Notes: a model not told the origin generated them from the sequence alone. Counted from the stretch's first letter, positions 16,854 through 26,730 are shown. The stretch: DNA of 64,000 nucleotides from Methylobacterium sp. Leaf125 (GCF_001423085.1 NZ_LMNU01000047.1:124797-188796), one strand, 5' to 3'. Numbers and translations are program-made.

Positions 16854-18344
16854 ATGGCTGTGACGTCGCGCGTCGAATTTCAGCAGGAGGCGGCCGCGGC
16901 GAATCCCGTGGCTGCGCGCGGTCTCGGCCGACACCTCGGCCTCTCGGGTCGCCTCTTCCTGCTCACCGTGGCGTTCGTCGCGCTGATCGAGGTGCTGATC
17001 TACGTCCCCACGGTGGCGAATTACCGCCGGATGTGGCTGTCGGACCGGATCGCCGCCGCCCAGGTGGCCGCCCTCGTCCTCGACGCCGCGCCGGACCAGC
17101 AGGTCTCGGAGGGCCTGTCCCAGCGCCTGCTCGACGGTGCGGGCGCGCGCGCCATCGCGGTGCGCGGCAACGGCACCCGCCGGCTCCTCGCCAACGAGAC
17201 GGTGCCGGATACGGTCTCGGACATCATCGACCTGCGGTCGGAGCATTGGATCCGTTCGATCCGCGGCGTCGCCCGGACGCTCCTGATCGAATCGAACGAT
17301 CCGATACGGGTGATCGGGCACGGCCGCGACGGCTTCGACCTCGTGGAGATCCTGATGGATCCCCGCCCCCTGCGGCTGGCCGTGGCGGATTTCTCGATCC
17401 GGCTGGCCCTGTCGTCCATGGCGCTGGCGGCGACGGTGGCGGGCCTGATCTTCCTCGTCCTGCAGCGGGCGATCGTGCGGCCGGTGCGCCGGCTCGTCCA
17501 GAACATCACCAGCTTCGCCGACGACCCGGAGGCGATCGACGGCGTGATCGTGCCCTCGCGCCGGACGGACGAGATCGGCCATGCCGAGATCGCGCTCGCC
17601 CGCATGGAGACCGCCCTGGCGAGCGAGTTGCGCGAGAAGCGGCGGCTCGCCGGACTCGGATTGTCGGTGAGCAAGATCAACCACGAACTGCGCAACCTGC
17701 TGACCACGGCGCAGCTCCTCAGCGACCGCCTCGACGGCGTCGCCGATCCGGTCGCCCAGCGGGTGGCTCCGCGCCTCGTCGCCACCCTGGATCGGGCGAT
17801 CCGGTTCTGCGAGGAAACCCTGGCCTATGGCCGGGCGACGGAGCGCAACCCGAACCGGCGCCTCGTGCCCATCGCCCAGATCGTCGCCGAGCAGGCTGAC
17901 CTCGCCGGGCGGGGACGCGATTCGAAGATCGTCATCCGCGAGCTCTGCCCGAGCGAGCTCCGGATCTTCGTCGACCCGGACCAGTTCTCGCGCGCGCTGG
18001 CCAACATCGTCCGGAACGCCGTCCAGGCCCTGAGCCCGCAGGGGACCGGCTACGAGGCGCCGTCCCAGGAGAATCCCGAGATCACCATCCGGGCCCGTCG
18101 CGCGGGCCAGCCCGGCGCGGGCGAGACGACGATCCTCGTCGCCGACAACGGCCCCGGCCTGCCGCCGCGGGCCCGCGAGCACCTGTTCTCCCCGTTCAAG
18201 GGCTCGTCGCGTTCCGGCGGCACCGGCCTCGGCCTCGCCATCGCGTCCGAGCTGATCGAGCTGAACGGCGGACGCCTCAGCCTCGACGACACCGCCGCCG
18301 GGACCTGCTTCCGCATCACGATCCCGGACGCCGCCGGCGCCTGA
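16854..18344 (+). CDS. Orphan membrane sensor histidine kinase
   Basis: 496 residues. Membrane helices at about 33-53 and 185-205 enclose a periplasmic sensor of about 130 residues; a HAMP linker follows (about 206-258), then a HisKA-like segment with the phosphoacceptor in SKINHELRN (His277) and a HATPase_c domain with N box NIVRNAVQ, G1 DNGPG and G2 GGTGLGLAIA. No response regulator is encoded next to it, so the partner is elsewhere. Convergent with bioB. Signal unknown. Confidence 0.9.
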   Translation: MAVTSRVEFQQEAAAANPVAARGLGRHLGLSGRLFLLTVAFVALIEVLIYVPTVANYRRMWLSDRIAAAQVAALVLDAAPDQQVSEGLSQRLLDGAGARAIAVRGNGTRRLLANETVPDTVSDIIDLRSEHWIRSIRGVARTLLIESNDPIRVIGHGRDGFDLVEILMDPRPLRLAVADFSIRLALSSMALAATVAGLIFLVLQRAIVRPVRRLVQNITSFADDPEAIDGVIVPSRRTDEIGHAEIALARMETALASELREKRRLAGLGLSVSKINHELRNLLTTAQLLSDRLDGVADPVAQRVAPRLVATLDRAIRFCEETLAYGRATERNPNRRLVPIAQIVAEQADLAGRGRDSKIVIRELCPSELRIFVDPDQFSRALANIVRNAVQALSPQGTGYEAPSQENPEITIRARRAGQPGAGETTILVADNGPGLPPRAREHLFSPFKGSSRSGGTGLGLAIASELIELNGGRLSLDDTAAGTCFRITIPDAAGA

Positions 18345-18381
18345 CCGGACGGCGGACGGGCCGGGTCTCGAACGGCGACGG

Positions 18382-19401
18382 CTACTCGGCCGCCGCCAGG
18401 GTCAGGCCCGGCACGGTGATGCCGATGTCGCGCAGGAGCTCGGCATCCGAATCGGTCTCGTTGTTCGCCGTCGTCAGCAGGCGCTCGCCGTAGAAGATCG
18501 AGTTGGCCCCGGCGAGGAAGCAGAGGATCTGCGCTTCGCGGGTCAGGCCCTTGCGGCCGGCGCTGAGGCGCACGCGGGCACGCGGCATCACGATGCGGGC
18601 GGTGGCGCACATCCGCACGAGGTCGAGGGGATCGACCGCGGGCCGGTCCTCGAGGGGCGTGCCCTCCACCGCCACCAGGGCGTTGATCGGCACGCTCTCG
18701 GGGTGCGGCGCATGGTTGGCCAGGACCTGGAGCATGCTGGCGCGGTCCTTCACGCCCTCGCCCATGCCGACGATGCCGCCGCAGCAGACGCCGATGCCGG
18801 CATCGCGCACGTTCTGCAGGGTGGTGAGGCGGTCCTCGTAGGTCCGCGTCGAGATGATGTCCCCGTAGAAGTCGGGGCCGGTGTCGAGGTTGTGATTGTA
18901 GGAGGTCAGCCCGGCCTCCGCGAGGCGCTCAGCCTGCGAGGGCGAGAGCATGCCGAGGGTGACGCAGGCCTCCATGCCGAGGCCGCGCACGCCGCGCACC
19001 ATCGCCAGCACCGAGTCGAATTCCGGCCCGTCCTTGGGCTGGCGCCAGGCCGCGCCCATGCAGAAGCGGTGCGCGCCCGCCGCCTTGGCCTCGGCCGCCT
19101 CGCGCAGCACGGCGTCGACGGGCATCAGGCGCTCGCGGGCCATGCCGGTGCCCTTGTGGTGGGCCGATTGCGGACAGTAGGCGCAATCCTCGGGGCAACC
19201 GCCGGTCTTGATCGACAGCAGGGCGGCCCGCTGGATGTCGGCCGGATCGTTGTGGGCGCGATGGACCTCCGCCGCCCGGAACACGAGGTCGAGGAGCGGC
19301 AGGTCGTGGATCGCCTGGATCTCGGCGACGCTCCAGTCGTGACGGATCGCGGCTGTGGCGGAGACCGGGCGGGCGGCGAGGGGGGCCAGGGTGTCAGTCA
19401 T
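18382..19401 (-). CDS. bioB: Biotin synthase BioB
   Basis: 339 residues from ATG 19401, which has GGGG at a suitable distance; an ATG at 19410 is possible. The radical-SAM cysteines are in CPEDCAYC (near residue 63) and the sequence continues with the BioB-specific CPQSAHHKTG-like region, YNHNLDT and SAGRKGL motifs. BioB inserts sulfur into dethiobiotin using a [4Fe-4S] and a [2Fe-2S] cluster. No other bio genes are adjacent. It lies 50 bases downstream of a fumarylacetoacetase-family gene on the same strand. Confidence 0.95.
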   Translation of the reverse strand: MTDTLAPLAARPVSATAAIRHDWSVAEIQAIHDLPLLDLVFRAAEVHRAHNDPADIQRAALLSIKTGGCPEDCAYCPQSAHHKGTGMARERLMPVDAVLREAAEAKAAGAHRFCMGAAWRQPKDGPEFDSVLAMVRGVRGLGMEACVTLGMLSPSQAERLAEAGLTSYNHNLDTGPDFYGDIISTRTYEDRLTTLQNVRDAGIGVCCGGIVGMGEGVKDRASMLQVLANHAPHPESVPINALVAVEGTPLEDRPAVDPLDLVRMCATARIVMPRARVRLSAGRKGLTREAQILCFLAGANSIFYGERLLTTANNETDSDAELLRDIGITVPGLTLAAAE

Positions 19402-19451
19402 GGTCCCCATGAGGCGAATCTCGGCCGGAAAATCAAGCCGGCCGCGCGACC

Positions 19452-20336
19452 TCAGTGCGTCGGCTCGCCCGCCGCCACCTTGGCGGTCCAGTCGTCGAAG
19501 GCGATGATCTCCTGGCGCTGCTCGCCGAGTCCCGCGATGCCGAGGGTCATGACGTCGCCGCTGCGCAGGAAGCGGGGCGGCTTGCGCGCCATGCCGACGC
19601 CGGGGGGCGTACCCGTGGTGATGATGTCCCCGGGCTCCAGCATCATGAAATGCGAGACGTAGGCGACGAGCTGCGCCGCGTCGAAGATCATCGTGGCCGT
19701 CGAGCCGGTCTGCATCCGGGTGCCGTTCACGTCGAGCCACATGCCCAGGTTCTTGAGGTCGGGAATCTCGTCGAGGGTGACCAGCCAGGGGCCGAGCGGT
19801 CCGAAGGTCGGGCAGCCCTTGCCCTTGGTCCAGGTGCCCCCGCGCTCCATCTGGTACGCGCGCTCGGACACGTCGTTGCAGATGCAGGCGCCCGCCACGT
19901 AGGACAGCGCCTCGTTGGCGTGCACGTAGGAGGCCCGCGCGCCGATCACCAGGGCGAGCTCCACCTCCCAGTCGGTCTTGGCCGAGCCCTTGGGCAGGAT
20001 GACCCGGTCGTTCGCCCCGGCGAGGCACGAGGGCGCCTTATTGAAGATAATCGGCTCCGGCGGGATGTCGGCACCGATCTCGGCGGCATGGTCAGTGAAG
20101 TTCAGCCCGATGGCCACGAAGTTGCGGGTGCCGCCGACGCAGGGGCCGAGGCGGGTCTCCGCCGGCAGGGCCGGCAGGCTCGCCGGATCGAGCCGGCGCA
20201 GGCGTTCCAGGGTCTCGCGCGAGAGGGCAGGCCCGGCGATGTCGCGCACATGGGCCGAGAGGTCGCGCAGGACACCCTGCGCATCGACCAGACCGGGCTT
20301 CTCGTCTCCGCTCGCGCCGTGGCGTACCAGTTTCAT
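19452..20336 (-). CDS. Fumarylacetoacetate hydrolase (FAH) family protein
   Basis: 294 residues from ATG 20336 (MKLVRHGASG). The FAH catalytic domain spans about 75-290: IGLNFTDHAAE, the metal-binding acidic motif WEVELALVIG, NDVSERAYQ, TFGPLGPWLVT and GDIITTGTPPGVG. Members hydrolyse or decarboxylate 2-oxo-acid enols (fumarylpyruvate, 2-hydroxyhepta-dienedioate, ureidoglycolate-type annotations are common). No aromatic catabolism genes lie nearby to fix the substrate. Divergent from the FadL-like gene. Confidence 0.88.
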   Translation of the reverse strand: MKLVRHGASGDEKPGLVDAQGVLRDLSAHVRDIAGPALSRETLERLRRLDPASLPALPAETRLGPCVGGTRNFVAIGLNFTDHAAEIGADIPPEPIIFNKAPSCLAGANDRVILPKGSAKTDWEVELALVIGARASYVHANEALSYVAGACICNDVSERAYQMERGGTWTKGKGCPTFGPLGPWLVTLDEIPDLKNLGMWLDVNGTRMQTGSTATMIFDAAQLVAYVSHFMMLEPGDIITTGTPPGVGMARKPPRFLRSGDVMTLGIAGLGEQRQEIIAFDDWTAKVAAGEPTH

Positions 20337-20772
20337 CGCTCGTGCCTCCGCATGTCTGTCCGCTGCCTGACATCGATCGGACCCGGACGGGCGGCAAGGG
20401 GCAATCGGCGACGGACGGCGTGCCGTCTCATCGCGCGCCGGGACCCGAGGCCCGGCCCGAGGGCGATTTTGTCGCCGAAAGGTCACACCCCCGTCCGGAG
20501 ATGCGCCGGGCGCGTTTTTTCGGCCGACGGGCTTACTCACGGAGACGAGAGTTTAGATGTGAACCATTCTGCAGGCTTCCTCGCCAGCTCGAATCCAGGC
20601 CTGCAATATCGCGCTGATTTCAGTTTACGTTTCCCTTAATACTGAAGATATACTTGTCGGCCTGCGATTTGCGAAGTTGCGTCACTCGCGTCATTGTCAC
20701 ACCCAAGGTGCGAGGCCTTCCCCGATCGGGAGAGGACAAGCGAGCACCAACAACTGGGGTGGGTCCTACGTC
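20337..20772. other. 436-bp divergent intergenic region
   Basis: Promoter region between the FAH gene and the FadL-like gene. The stretch about 20540-20720 is clearly AT-richer than its surroundings. It contains a 7-bp perfect inverted repeat TGCAGGC/GCCTGCA (20570-20605, loop about 22 bases). No ORF I can support and no recognised riboswitch. Confidence 0.5.
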
Positions 20773-22110
20773 ATGATGGGTACGATTCGGCGCCGTTCCC
20801 TGCGCGGCCTGGCGCTTTCGGGAGTTTCCGCAGCCCTCCTCTGCGCCGGCGTCGCCGGGGCCTCGGCCGGGGCCTTCGGCATCCGCGAGCAGAGCGCCCA
20901 GGCCCAGGGTCTCGCCTGGGCGGGCGCCGCCTCCGGCTCCGGCGGCGTCTCCTCGATGTTCTGGAACCCCGCCACCGTGACCATGCGGCCGGGCTGGGTC
21001 ACCGAGCAGAACCTGTCCTTCATCAACCTGTCGGCGAAGATCACGCCCGACGTGGGCACGAACCCGGCCTTCGCCCGCCTCGGTGACAGCGGCGAGATCG
21101 GCCAGGGCGCCGTGGTTCCGGCCGGCGCCACCTCCTACCAGCTCAACGACCGCCTCTGGGTCGGCATCACCTCCGGCGCGCCCTTCGGCCTCGTGACGAA
21201 GCCGCGCCAGACCTGGTCGGGCGAGCTCTACGGCCGGTCCAGCCGCATCTTCTCCCTGGCCTTCAACCCGGTCGTCGGCTTCAAGGTCAACGAGTGGCTC
21301 TCCATCGCCGCCGGCCCGAACATCGAGTACTTCAAGCTCGTCCTGCGCCAGGCCCTGCTCTCGCCGCTCAGCACCAATCCGGCCGCCCTGCCGAGCTCCG
21401 GCCTCAAGGGCGATTCCTGGGGCGTCGGCTTCACCGCCGGTGCGCTGATCACGCCCTTCGACGGCACCGCGATCGGCGTCGGCTTCCGCTCCTCCGTCCA
21501 TCACGACATCGGCGGCCAGCTCATCCTGCCCGGGCCGCTGGCGGCGCTCGGCGGCGACGTGAAGGCCAAGCTGAACACCCCCGAGAAGCTGAGCGTCGGC
21601 CTCACCCAGGCGATCACCCCGGTGGCGCGCCTCAATCTCGGTTTCGAGTGGGACAACTGGAGCCGTCTGGGCACCGTCAACGTCCTCCTCGACCGGACCG
21701 GTGCCGTCGCGACGCAGCTGCCGCTGAACTACAAGGACGGCTACACCTACTCGATCGGCGGCGAGTACGACTGGTCGCCGGCCCTGACGGTCCGCGCCGG
21801 CGTGGCCTACGAATCCTCCCCGATCGATTTCTCGAACCGGTCGGTGCGCCTGCCCGATGGCGACCGGGTGAACGTCTCGGTCGGCGGAAGCTACCGCTGG
21901 AGCGAGAAGCTGACCCTCAACCTCGCCTACTCGCACTTCTTCGTCGACAAGGGACGGATCCTGGCCGGCCCCGGCCGCGACTACAACGTCCAGAACGTGG
22001 TCTTCGCGGGCGTCGCCGACAGCAGCGCCGACATCGTCTCGGTCGGCTTCCGCTACGTGTTCGGCGAGCCCGTGGCGGCCGCGCCGGCCCCCCTGGTGCG
22101 CAAGTTCTGA
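20773..22110 (+). CDS. OmpP1/FadL/TodX family outer-membrane transporter
   Basis: 445 residues from ATG 20773 (MMGTIRRRSLRG). Signal peptide of about 33 residues ends at ASAGAFG; the mature N-terminus GAFGIREQSAQAQGLAWAGAA with SMFWNPA is the FadL hatch-domain signature. The rest alternates as beta-barrel strands and ends with a C-terminal aromatic (RKF), as needed for outer-membrane assembly. The family moves long-chain fatty acids or aromatic hydrocarbons across the outer membrane. Single gene, convergent with the GNAT/phaC unit. Confidence 0.9.
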   Translation: MMGTIRRRSLRGLALSGVSAALLCAGVAGASAGAFGIREQSAQAQGLAWAGAASGSGGVSSMFWNPATVTMRPGWVTEQNLSFINLSAKITPDVGTNPAFARLGDSGEIGQGAVVPAGATSYQLNDRLWVGITSGAPFGLVTKPRQTWSGELYGRSSRIFSLAFNPVVGFKVNEWLSIAAGPNIEYFKLVLRQALLSPLSTNPAALPSSGLKGDSWGVGFTAGALITPFDGTAIGVGFRSSVHHDIGGQLILPGPLAALGGDVKAKLNTPEKLSVGLTQAITPVARLNLGFEWDNWSRLGTVNVLLDRTGAVATQLPLNYKDGYTYSIGGEYDWSPALTVRAGVAYESSPIDFSNRSVRLPDGDRVNVSVGGSYRWSEKLTLNLAYSHFFVDKGRILAGPGRDYNVQNVVFAGVADSSADIVSVGFRYVFGEPVAAAPAPLVRKF

Positions 22111-22123
22111 GGACGCACGACGC

Positions 22124-22594
22124 TCAGGGCGGCGGAGCCGGTCCGGTCCCGCCGTCCGCGAAGCGCTCGACGAAGAAGATGCGGTCGTGGCCGGGCGGAA
22201 ATTCGCGGATCCGCCCGCACTCGGTGAAGCCGAGACGCTGGTAGAAGCCCGGGGCCTGGAAGGTCCAGGTGTCGAGCCAGATCCCGGACAGGCCCCGCCG
22301 CCGCGCCTCCGCCTCGGCATCCCGCATCAGGCGGCGGCCCAGGCCGCGCCCCCGGGCCGGGCCGAGGGCGAGCAACTCGACGAACAGCATGCCGTAACCG
22401 GTCCGGCCCCAGAGACCGCCGACGATGGCTCCGCCCGCGTCGCGTACCGTGAGGGCGAGCAGGCCCCAGTTCCCATTCGGCACCTGGGCCTCGTTGTAGG
22501 CGACGAGGGGCGCCAGGATCGCGGCCCGCATCGCCGGGTCTGGTTCCGCCTCGAGGCGGACGGTCCAGACCGGCGCCTCCACGCCCGCGCTCAC
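22124..22594 (-). CDS. GNAT-family N-acetyltransferase
   Basis: 156 residues from a GTG at 22594 that overlaps the phaC stop codon (GTGA), so the two are translationally coupled. The acetyl-CoA binding motif A is ARGRGLGRRLM (about 92-102), preceded by the VELLALGP strand and followed by GFYQRLGFTECGR. Short single-domain GNAT protein; substrate unknown. The frame is open further upstream but within phaC. Confidence 0.85.
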   Translation of the reverse strand: MSAGVEAPVWTVRLEAEPDPAMRAAILAPLVAYNEAQVPNGNWGLLALTVRDAGGAIVGGLWGRTGYGMLFVELLALGPARGRGLGRRLMRDAEAEARRRGLSGIWLDTWTFQAPGFYQRLGFTECGRIREFPPGHDRIFFVERFADGGTGPAPPP

Positions 22595-24396
22595 GCCTTC
22601 ATGCGGACGTAGGTGCCGGGCGCCGGACCGAGGGAGGCCAGGCCGCCTTCGCCCGGCACCCGTGCCGGTACGCGGGCGGGCGCCTGGTGCTCCAGCCACT
22701 GGAACCAGTACGGCCACCAGGAGCCCTTGGTCTCGGTGGCCGCCGCCATCCAGTCCTCGAACCGGCCCTTGGCCGGCCCCCCGGTCCAGAAGCCGTATTT
22801 GGGCTTGGCCGGCGGGTTCACCACCCCGGCGATATGGCCCGAGCCGGCGAGCACGTAGTCGACCGGTCCGCCGAACTTCGACGACCCCTCGAACACCGAC
22901 AGGGCCGGCGCGATGTGATCCTCCTTGGTGGCGAGGTTGAAGATCGGGATCTTCACCTTCTTCAGGTCGAGCCGGACGTTGCCGAGGATCATCTTGCCCT
23001 GCGCGAGCGTGTTGTTGAGGTAGCAGTTGCGCAGGTAGAACGAGTGGTTGGCCGCCGGCATCCGGGTGGAATCGGCGTTCCAGTACAGCAGGTCGAAGGG
23101 CATCGGCGTCTGGCCCTTGACGTAGTTGTTGACCACGTAGGACCAGATCAGGTCGTTGGGGCGGAGCATGTTGAAGGCGGTCGCCATGCCGGTGCCTTCG
23201 AGGTAGCCGCGCTTCTGCATCCGCGATTCGATCAGGCGGATCTGATCCTCGTCGGCGAACACCTTCAGGTCGCCCGCATGGGTGAAGTCTACCTGCGTGG
23301 TCAGGAAGGTGGCGCTCTTGATCCGCTTGTTGCCGGTGGCGGCCTGCATCGCCAGGGTCACGGCCAGGAGGGTGCCGCCGACGCAGTAGCCCGCCGCCGC
23401 GACCTCGTTCTCGCCGGTGGCGACCCCGATGGCGTCGATCGCGGTCTCGATGCCCTCCCGCATGTAGCTCTCGAAGTCCTTGTCGGCGTGGCGCGCATCC
23501 GGGTTGACCCAGGAGATGCAGAACACCGTCAGGCCCTGGCTGACCATCCAGGCGATCAGGCTCTTCGAGGGGTTGAGGTCGAGGATGTAGAACTTGTTGA
23601 TCCAGGGCGGCACGATCAGGAACGGCCGCTTGAGCACCGTGTCGGTGGTGGGCGCGTACTGGATCAGCTCCATCAGGTCGTTCCGGAATACGACCTCACC
23701 CGGCGTCACCGCCACGTTGACCCCGACCTCGAAGCCCGCGGCCGGATCGGTCTGGCGCACCCGGAGCTGGCCCTTGCCGGCCTCGATGTCCTCGGCGAGC
23801 ATCTTCATGCCGCGCACGAGGTTGGCGCCGTTCTCCTTCAGGGTGTACCGGATCAGCTCCGGGTTGGTCATCACGAAGTTCGACGGCGACAGGGCCCCGG
23901 TGATCTGGCGCAGGTAGAACTGCGCCTTGTGCCGCGTGTGCTCGTCGATGCCCTCGGCCTCGTCCACGAGGCCCTCGGCCCAGCGGGAGGTGATGAGGTA
24001 GCTCTGCTTGATGAAGTCGAAGATCGGGTTGGTGGACCATTCCGCGTGGGCGAAGCGGTTGTCCTTCGGCTCGGGCTGGGCCACGGGCGCGGCGGCCTCG
24101 CCCTGCAGGCGCTGCCAGGTCGAGCCCCAGAGGGTGATGAAGGCCTCGCTCAGCTTGGTCTGCGCCTCGACGGTCTTCTTCGGGTCGGAGAGCCAGGTCT
24201 CGGCCACGCTGCCGAGGGTGCGGACCACGTCCTTGACCTCCTCGGGCGGTTCGACCGCCTCGACCGGCAGGGCGTCCGGCGTACCGACGGGTTTCATGTA
24301 GCGTGATGCGGCCCGCCCGAATTCCTCGACCAGCAGGCTCGCGTTGCGGGACAGGGCCTCGATGTCGGGCAGCGGTGTCGTCCGTTCGGTCGTCAC
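22591..24396 (-). CDS. phaC: Class I poly(3-hydroxyalkanoate) synthase PhaC
   Basis: 601 residues from GTG 24396, which has a GGGGAGAGA ribosome-binding site about 8 bases upstream; the longer frame to 24540 lacks one. The alpha/beta-hydrolase core has the lipase-like box GYCVGG with catalytic Cys338, and the His of the triad in GSGHIAG near the C-terminus. The N-terminal PhaC_N domain (DLMELIQYAP, PFLIVPPWINKFYILDL) is complete and length is normal for class I. It polymerises 3-hydroxyacyl-CoA on carbon-storage granules. Overlaps the GNAT gene. Confidence 0.95.
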   Translation of the reverse strand: MTTERTTPLPDIEALSRNASLLVEEFGRAASRYMKPVGTPDALPVEAVEPPEEVKDVVRTLGSVAETWLSDPKKTVEAQTKLSEAFITLWGSTWQRLQGEAAAPVAQPEPKDNRFAHAEWSTNPIFDFIKQSYLITSRWAEGLVDEAEGIDEHTRHKAQFYLRQITGALSPSNFVMTNPELIRYTLKENGANLVRGMKMLAEDIEAGKGQLRVRQTDPAAGFEVGVNVAVTPGEVVFRNDLMELIQYAPTTDTVLKRPFLIVPPWINKFYILDLNPSKSLIAWMVSQGLTVFCISWVNPDARHADKDFESYMREGIETAIDAIGVATGENEVAAAGYCVGGTLLAVTLAMQAATGNKRIKSATFLTTQVDFTHAGDLKVFADEDQIRLIESRMQKRGYLEGTGMATAFNMLRPNDLIWSYVVNNYVKGQTPMPFDLLYWNADSTRMPAANHSFYLRNCYLNNTLAQGKMILGNVRLDLKKVKIPIFNLATKEDHIAPALSVFEGSSKFGGPVDYVLAGSGHIAGVVNPPAKPKYGFWTGGPAKGRFEDWMAAATETKGSWWPYWFQWLEHQAPARVPARVPGEGGLASLGPAPGTYVRMKA

Positions 24397-24538
24397 GCGT
24401 GCATCTCTCCCCGAGTGTGGCCGAACCTTTCGCCGGGCGACGCCTGCCGCGCGGCCCGGGGGGCCTCGTTTCCGACAAATTAACGCGCCATCGCGGAGTT
24501 CCGCCAGAGCGCACGCCTCCAAAACGGCCGACTTCTCC

Positions 24539-24865
24539 ATGTCCCGGCTTCACAACTCCCAGTTTGTCGCGGTCGTCGCCGTGGCCGTCCTGCTCGCGGG
24601 ATGTTCCGGCGACCTGAACCCGATGCGGATCGCCTACGGCACCGGCGAGGCCGGACCGCCCGCCAAGGCGCCGGACTTCGTGGCGCAGTCCCGCCGCGGC
24701 AGCGACGACTTCATGCCGGTGGGGGTCTCCGCCCCGCCCCGGCCGATCCGCGCCAAGACGCCGGAGGGCACCAAGGCCCTGGAGGCGGAGCTGGTCGCGG
24801 CGCGGGGGCGCAACGAGGCGCGCGGCCGCTCCGCCGAGGGCACGGCCCAGGGCGCCAAGCCCTAG
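24539..24865 (+). CDS. Small predicted lipoprotein
   Basis: 108 residues from ATG 24539. N-terminal lipoprotein signal: hydrophobic core VAVVAVAVLLAGCSG with a good lipobox (LLAGC, Cys at about residue 23). The mature part is hydrophilic, Pro/Ala/Arg-rich and probably disordered. Divergent from phaC, upstream of the aminotransferase gene. Function unknown. Confidence 0.75.
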   Translation: MSRLHNSQFVAVVAVAVLLAGCSGDLNPMRIAYGTGEAGPPAKAPDFVAQSRRGSDDFMPVGVSAPPRPIRAKTPEGTKALEAELVAARGRNEARGRSAEGTAQGAKP

Positions 24866-25121
24866 GGAGCAGGCCGCCGGGGATCCCGAGATATCGTTCG
24901 GCGTCGGGGCACAAAACTGCTAGACCGGAGCCGAGCGTGCGAATTCTGCGACGGCCCTGCGTCAGGCAAGGCCGTCAAAAGACGTCCGGATTCCGCCCGA
25001 GGGACCGCCGGACGAGACCACGCTGCCGTCTCGGGATGATGACAGCTTCGCGCCGGGTCACGCTCGCCGCCTCGCGCCCAAACTCGTATCCTCGCTCGTT
25101 TTCTCGGACATCGTGAAGGCC

Positions 25122-26354
25122 ATGACCGACTTCCACCGCATCAAGCGCCTGCCCCCCTACGTGTTCGAGCAGGTGAACCGGATCAAGGCCCAGGCCCGCG
25201 CCAACGGCGCCGACATCATCGATCTCGGCATGGGCAACCCGGACCTCGACGCCCCGAAGCACGTCATCGCCAAGCTGGTGGAAACCGCCGGCCGTCCGCG
25301 CACCGACCGCTACTCCGCCTCGAAGGGCATCGCCGGCCTGCGCCGCGCCCAGGCGAACTACTACAAGCGCCGCTTCGGCGTGAGCCTGAACCCCGACACC
25401 CAGGTGGTGGCGACGCTGGGCTCGAAGGAGGGCTTCGCCAACATGGCGCAGGCGATCACGGCGCCGGGCGACGTGGTGCTGGTGCCGAACCCGAGCTACC
25501 CGATCCACGCCTTCGGCTTCCTCATGGCCGGCGGCGTCATCCGCTCCGTGCCGGCCGAGCCGACGCCCGCCTTCTTCCCCGCGGTCGAGAAGGCGATGCA
25601 GCACTCGATCCCGAAGCCGGTGGCGATCGTGGTCTGCTACCCCTCGAACCCCACCGCCTACGTGGCGAGCCTCGACTTCTACCGGGACCTCGTCGCCTTC
25701 GCGAAGCGGCACGAGATCATCATCCTGTCGGACCTCGCCTACGCGGAGGTCTACTTCGACGGCGATCCGCCGCCCTCCGTGCTCGAGGTTCCGGGCGCCA
25801 TCGACTGTACGGTGGAGTTCTCGTCCCTGTCGAAGACCTTTTCCATGGCCGGCTGGCGCATGGGCTTCGCGGTGGGCAACGAGCGCCTGCTCGCGGCGCT
25901 GACCCGCGTGAAGTCCTACCTCGATTACGGCGCCTTCACGCCGATCCAAGTCGCCGCCACCGCGGCCCTGAACGGGCCGGAGGACTGCATCGTCGAGATG
26001 CGCGGGATCTACAAGAAGCGCCGCGACGCGCTGGTCGAGTCCTTCGGCAAGACCGGCTGGAAGATCCCGACCCCGTCGGCCTCGATGTTCGCCTGGGTGC
26101 CGATTCCCGAGAAGTACCAGGCCCTCGGCAGCCTGGAGTTCTCGAAGCTCCTCCTCGAGAAGTCGGACGTGGCGGTGGCCCCCGGCATCGGCTTCGGCGA
26201 GCACGGCGACAACTACGTCCGCATCGCCCTCGTGGAGAACGAGCAACGCATCCGGCAGGCCGCGCGCAACGTCCGGCGCTTCTTCGAGACCTCGGACAAG
26301 ACCCTGCACAACGTGGTGCCGATGCCCGAAGCGTCGCTCTCGAAGGCCGGCTGA
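25122..26354 (+). CDS. alaC: Class I/II aminotransferase, AlaC / LL-diaminopimelate aminotransferase-like
   Basis: 410 residues from ATG 25122 (MTDFHRIKRLPPYVF); GTG 25113 is an alternative start. Fold-type I PLP enzyme: IDLGMGNPDLDAP at the N-terminus, NPSYP and YPSNPTA substrate/cofactor loops, DLAYAE, and the Schiff-base lysine in SLSKTFSMAGWRMGF (Lys238). The family makes alanine and glutamate-linked amino acids; many are labelled LL-diaminopimelate aminotransferase, but alanine transaminase is the better-supported role for this subgroup. A homoserine dehydrogenase often follows in relatives; it does not here. Confidence 0.88.
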   Translation: MTDFHRIKRLPPYVFEQVNRIKAQARANGADIIDLGMGNPDLDAPKHVIAKLVETAGRPRTDRYSASKGIAGLRRAQANYYKRRFGVSLNPDTQVVATLGSKEGFANMAQAITAPGDVVLVPNPSYPIHAFGFLMAGGVIRSVPAEPTPAFFPAVEKAMQHSIPKPVAIVVCYPSNPTAYVASLDFYRDLVAFAKRHEIIILSDLAYAEVYFDGDPPPSVLEVPGAIDCTVEFSSLSKTFSMAGWRMGFAVGNERLLAALTRVKSYLDYGAFTPIQVAATAALNGPEDCIVEMRGIYKKRRDALVESFGKTGWKIPTPSASMFAWVPIPEKYQALGSLEFSKLLLEKSDVAVAPGIGFGEHGDNYVRIALVENEQRIRQAARNVRRFFETSDKTLHNVVPMPEASLSKAG

Positions 26355-26517
26355 GGCGTCATCGCCCGCATGTTGCGGCCGGGAGACAGCCGGCCGCAAA
26401 GCTTGCCGAAACGCGCCGACGTGCTTGTCACGGCGGTGTGCGCTCAGCAGGGTCGCAACGAAGCCGCGCCGCAAGTCCTGTTTGCGCGCGGCGCGTTCGC
26501 CGAGGCCCGAGGATCGT

Positions 26518-26730
26518 ATGCGTCGCCTGACCCTTGCCGTCGCCCTGTTGCTGAGCGCCTCCGCGGGAGCCTGCGCTCCGAAGCCGATCGTCGCCCGCGA
26601 CCCGGTTCCGGCGCCCGAGCCGACCCTCGGCTACGAGTGCACCTCGCGACCGACCGTGCTGAACGGCTTCTACTCCAGCTGCGAGCCGTCGCTCCAGGAG
26701 CGCTCGGTGGTGCTCCGCGCCAAGGGCTGA
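26518..26730 (+). CDS. Small exported/lipoprotein-like peptide
   Basis: 70 residues from ATG 26518 (MRRLTLAVALLLSAS). Signal peptide followed by AGACAP, a weak lipobox; the mature part has two further cysteines (YECTSRP, YSSCEPS) that could form a disulfide. Unknown function. Good coding appearance but short. Confidence 0.6.
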   Translation: MRRLTLAVALLLSASAGACAPKPIVARDPVPAPEPTLGYECTSRPTVLNGFYSSCEPSLQERSVVLRAKG

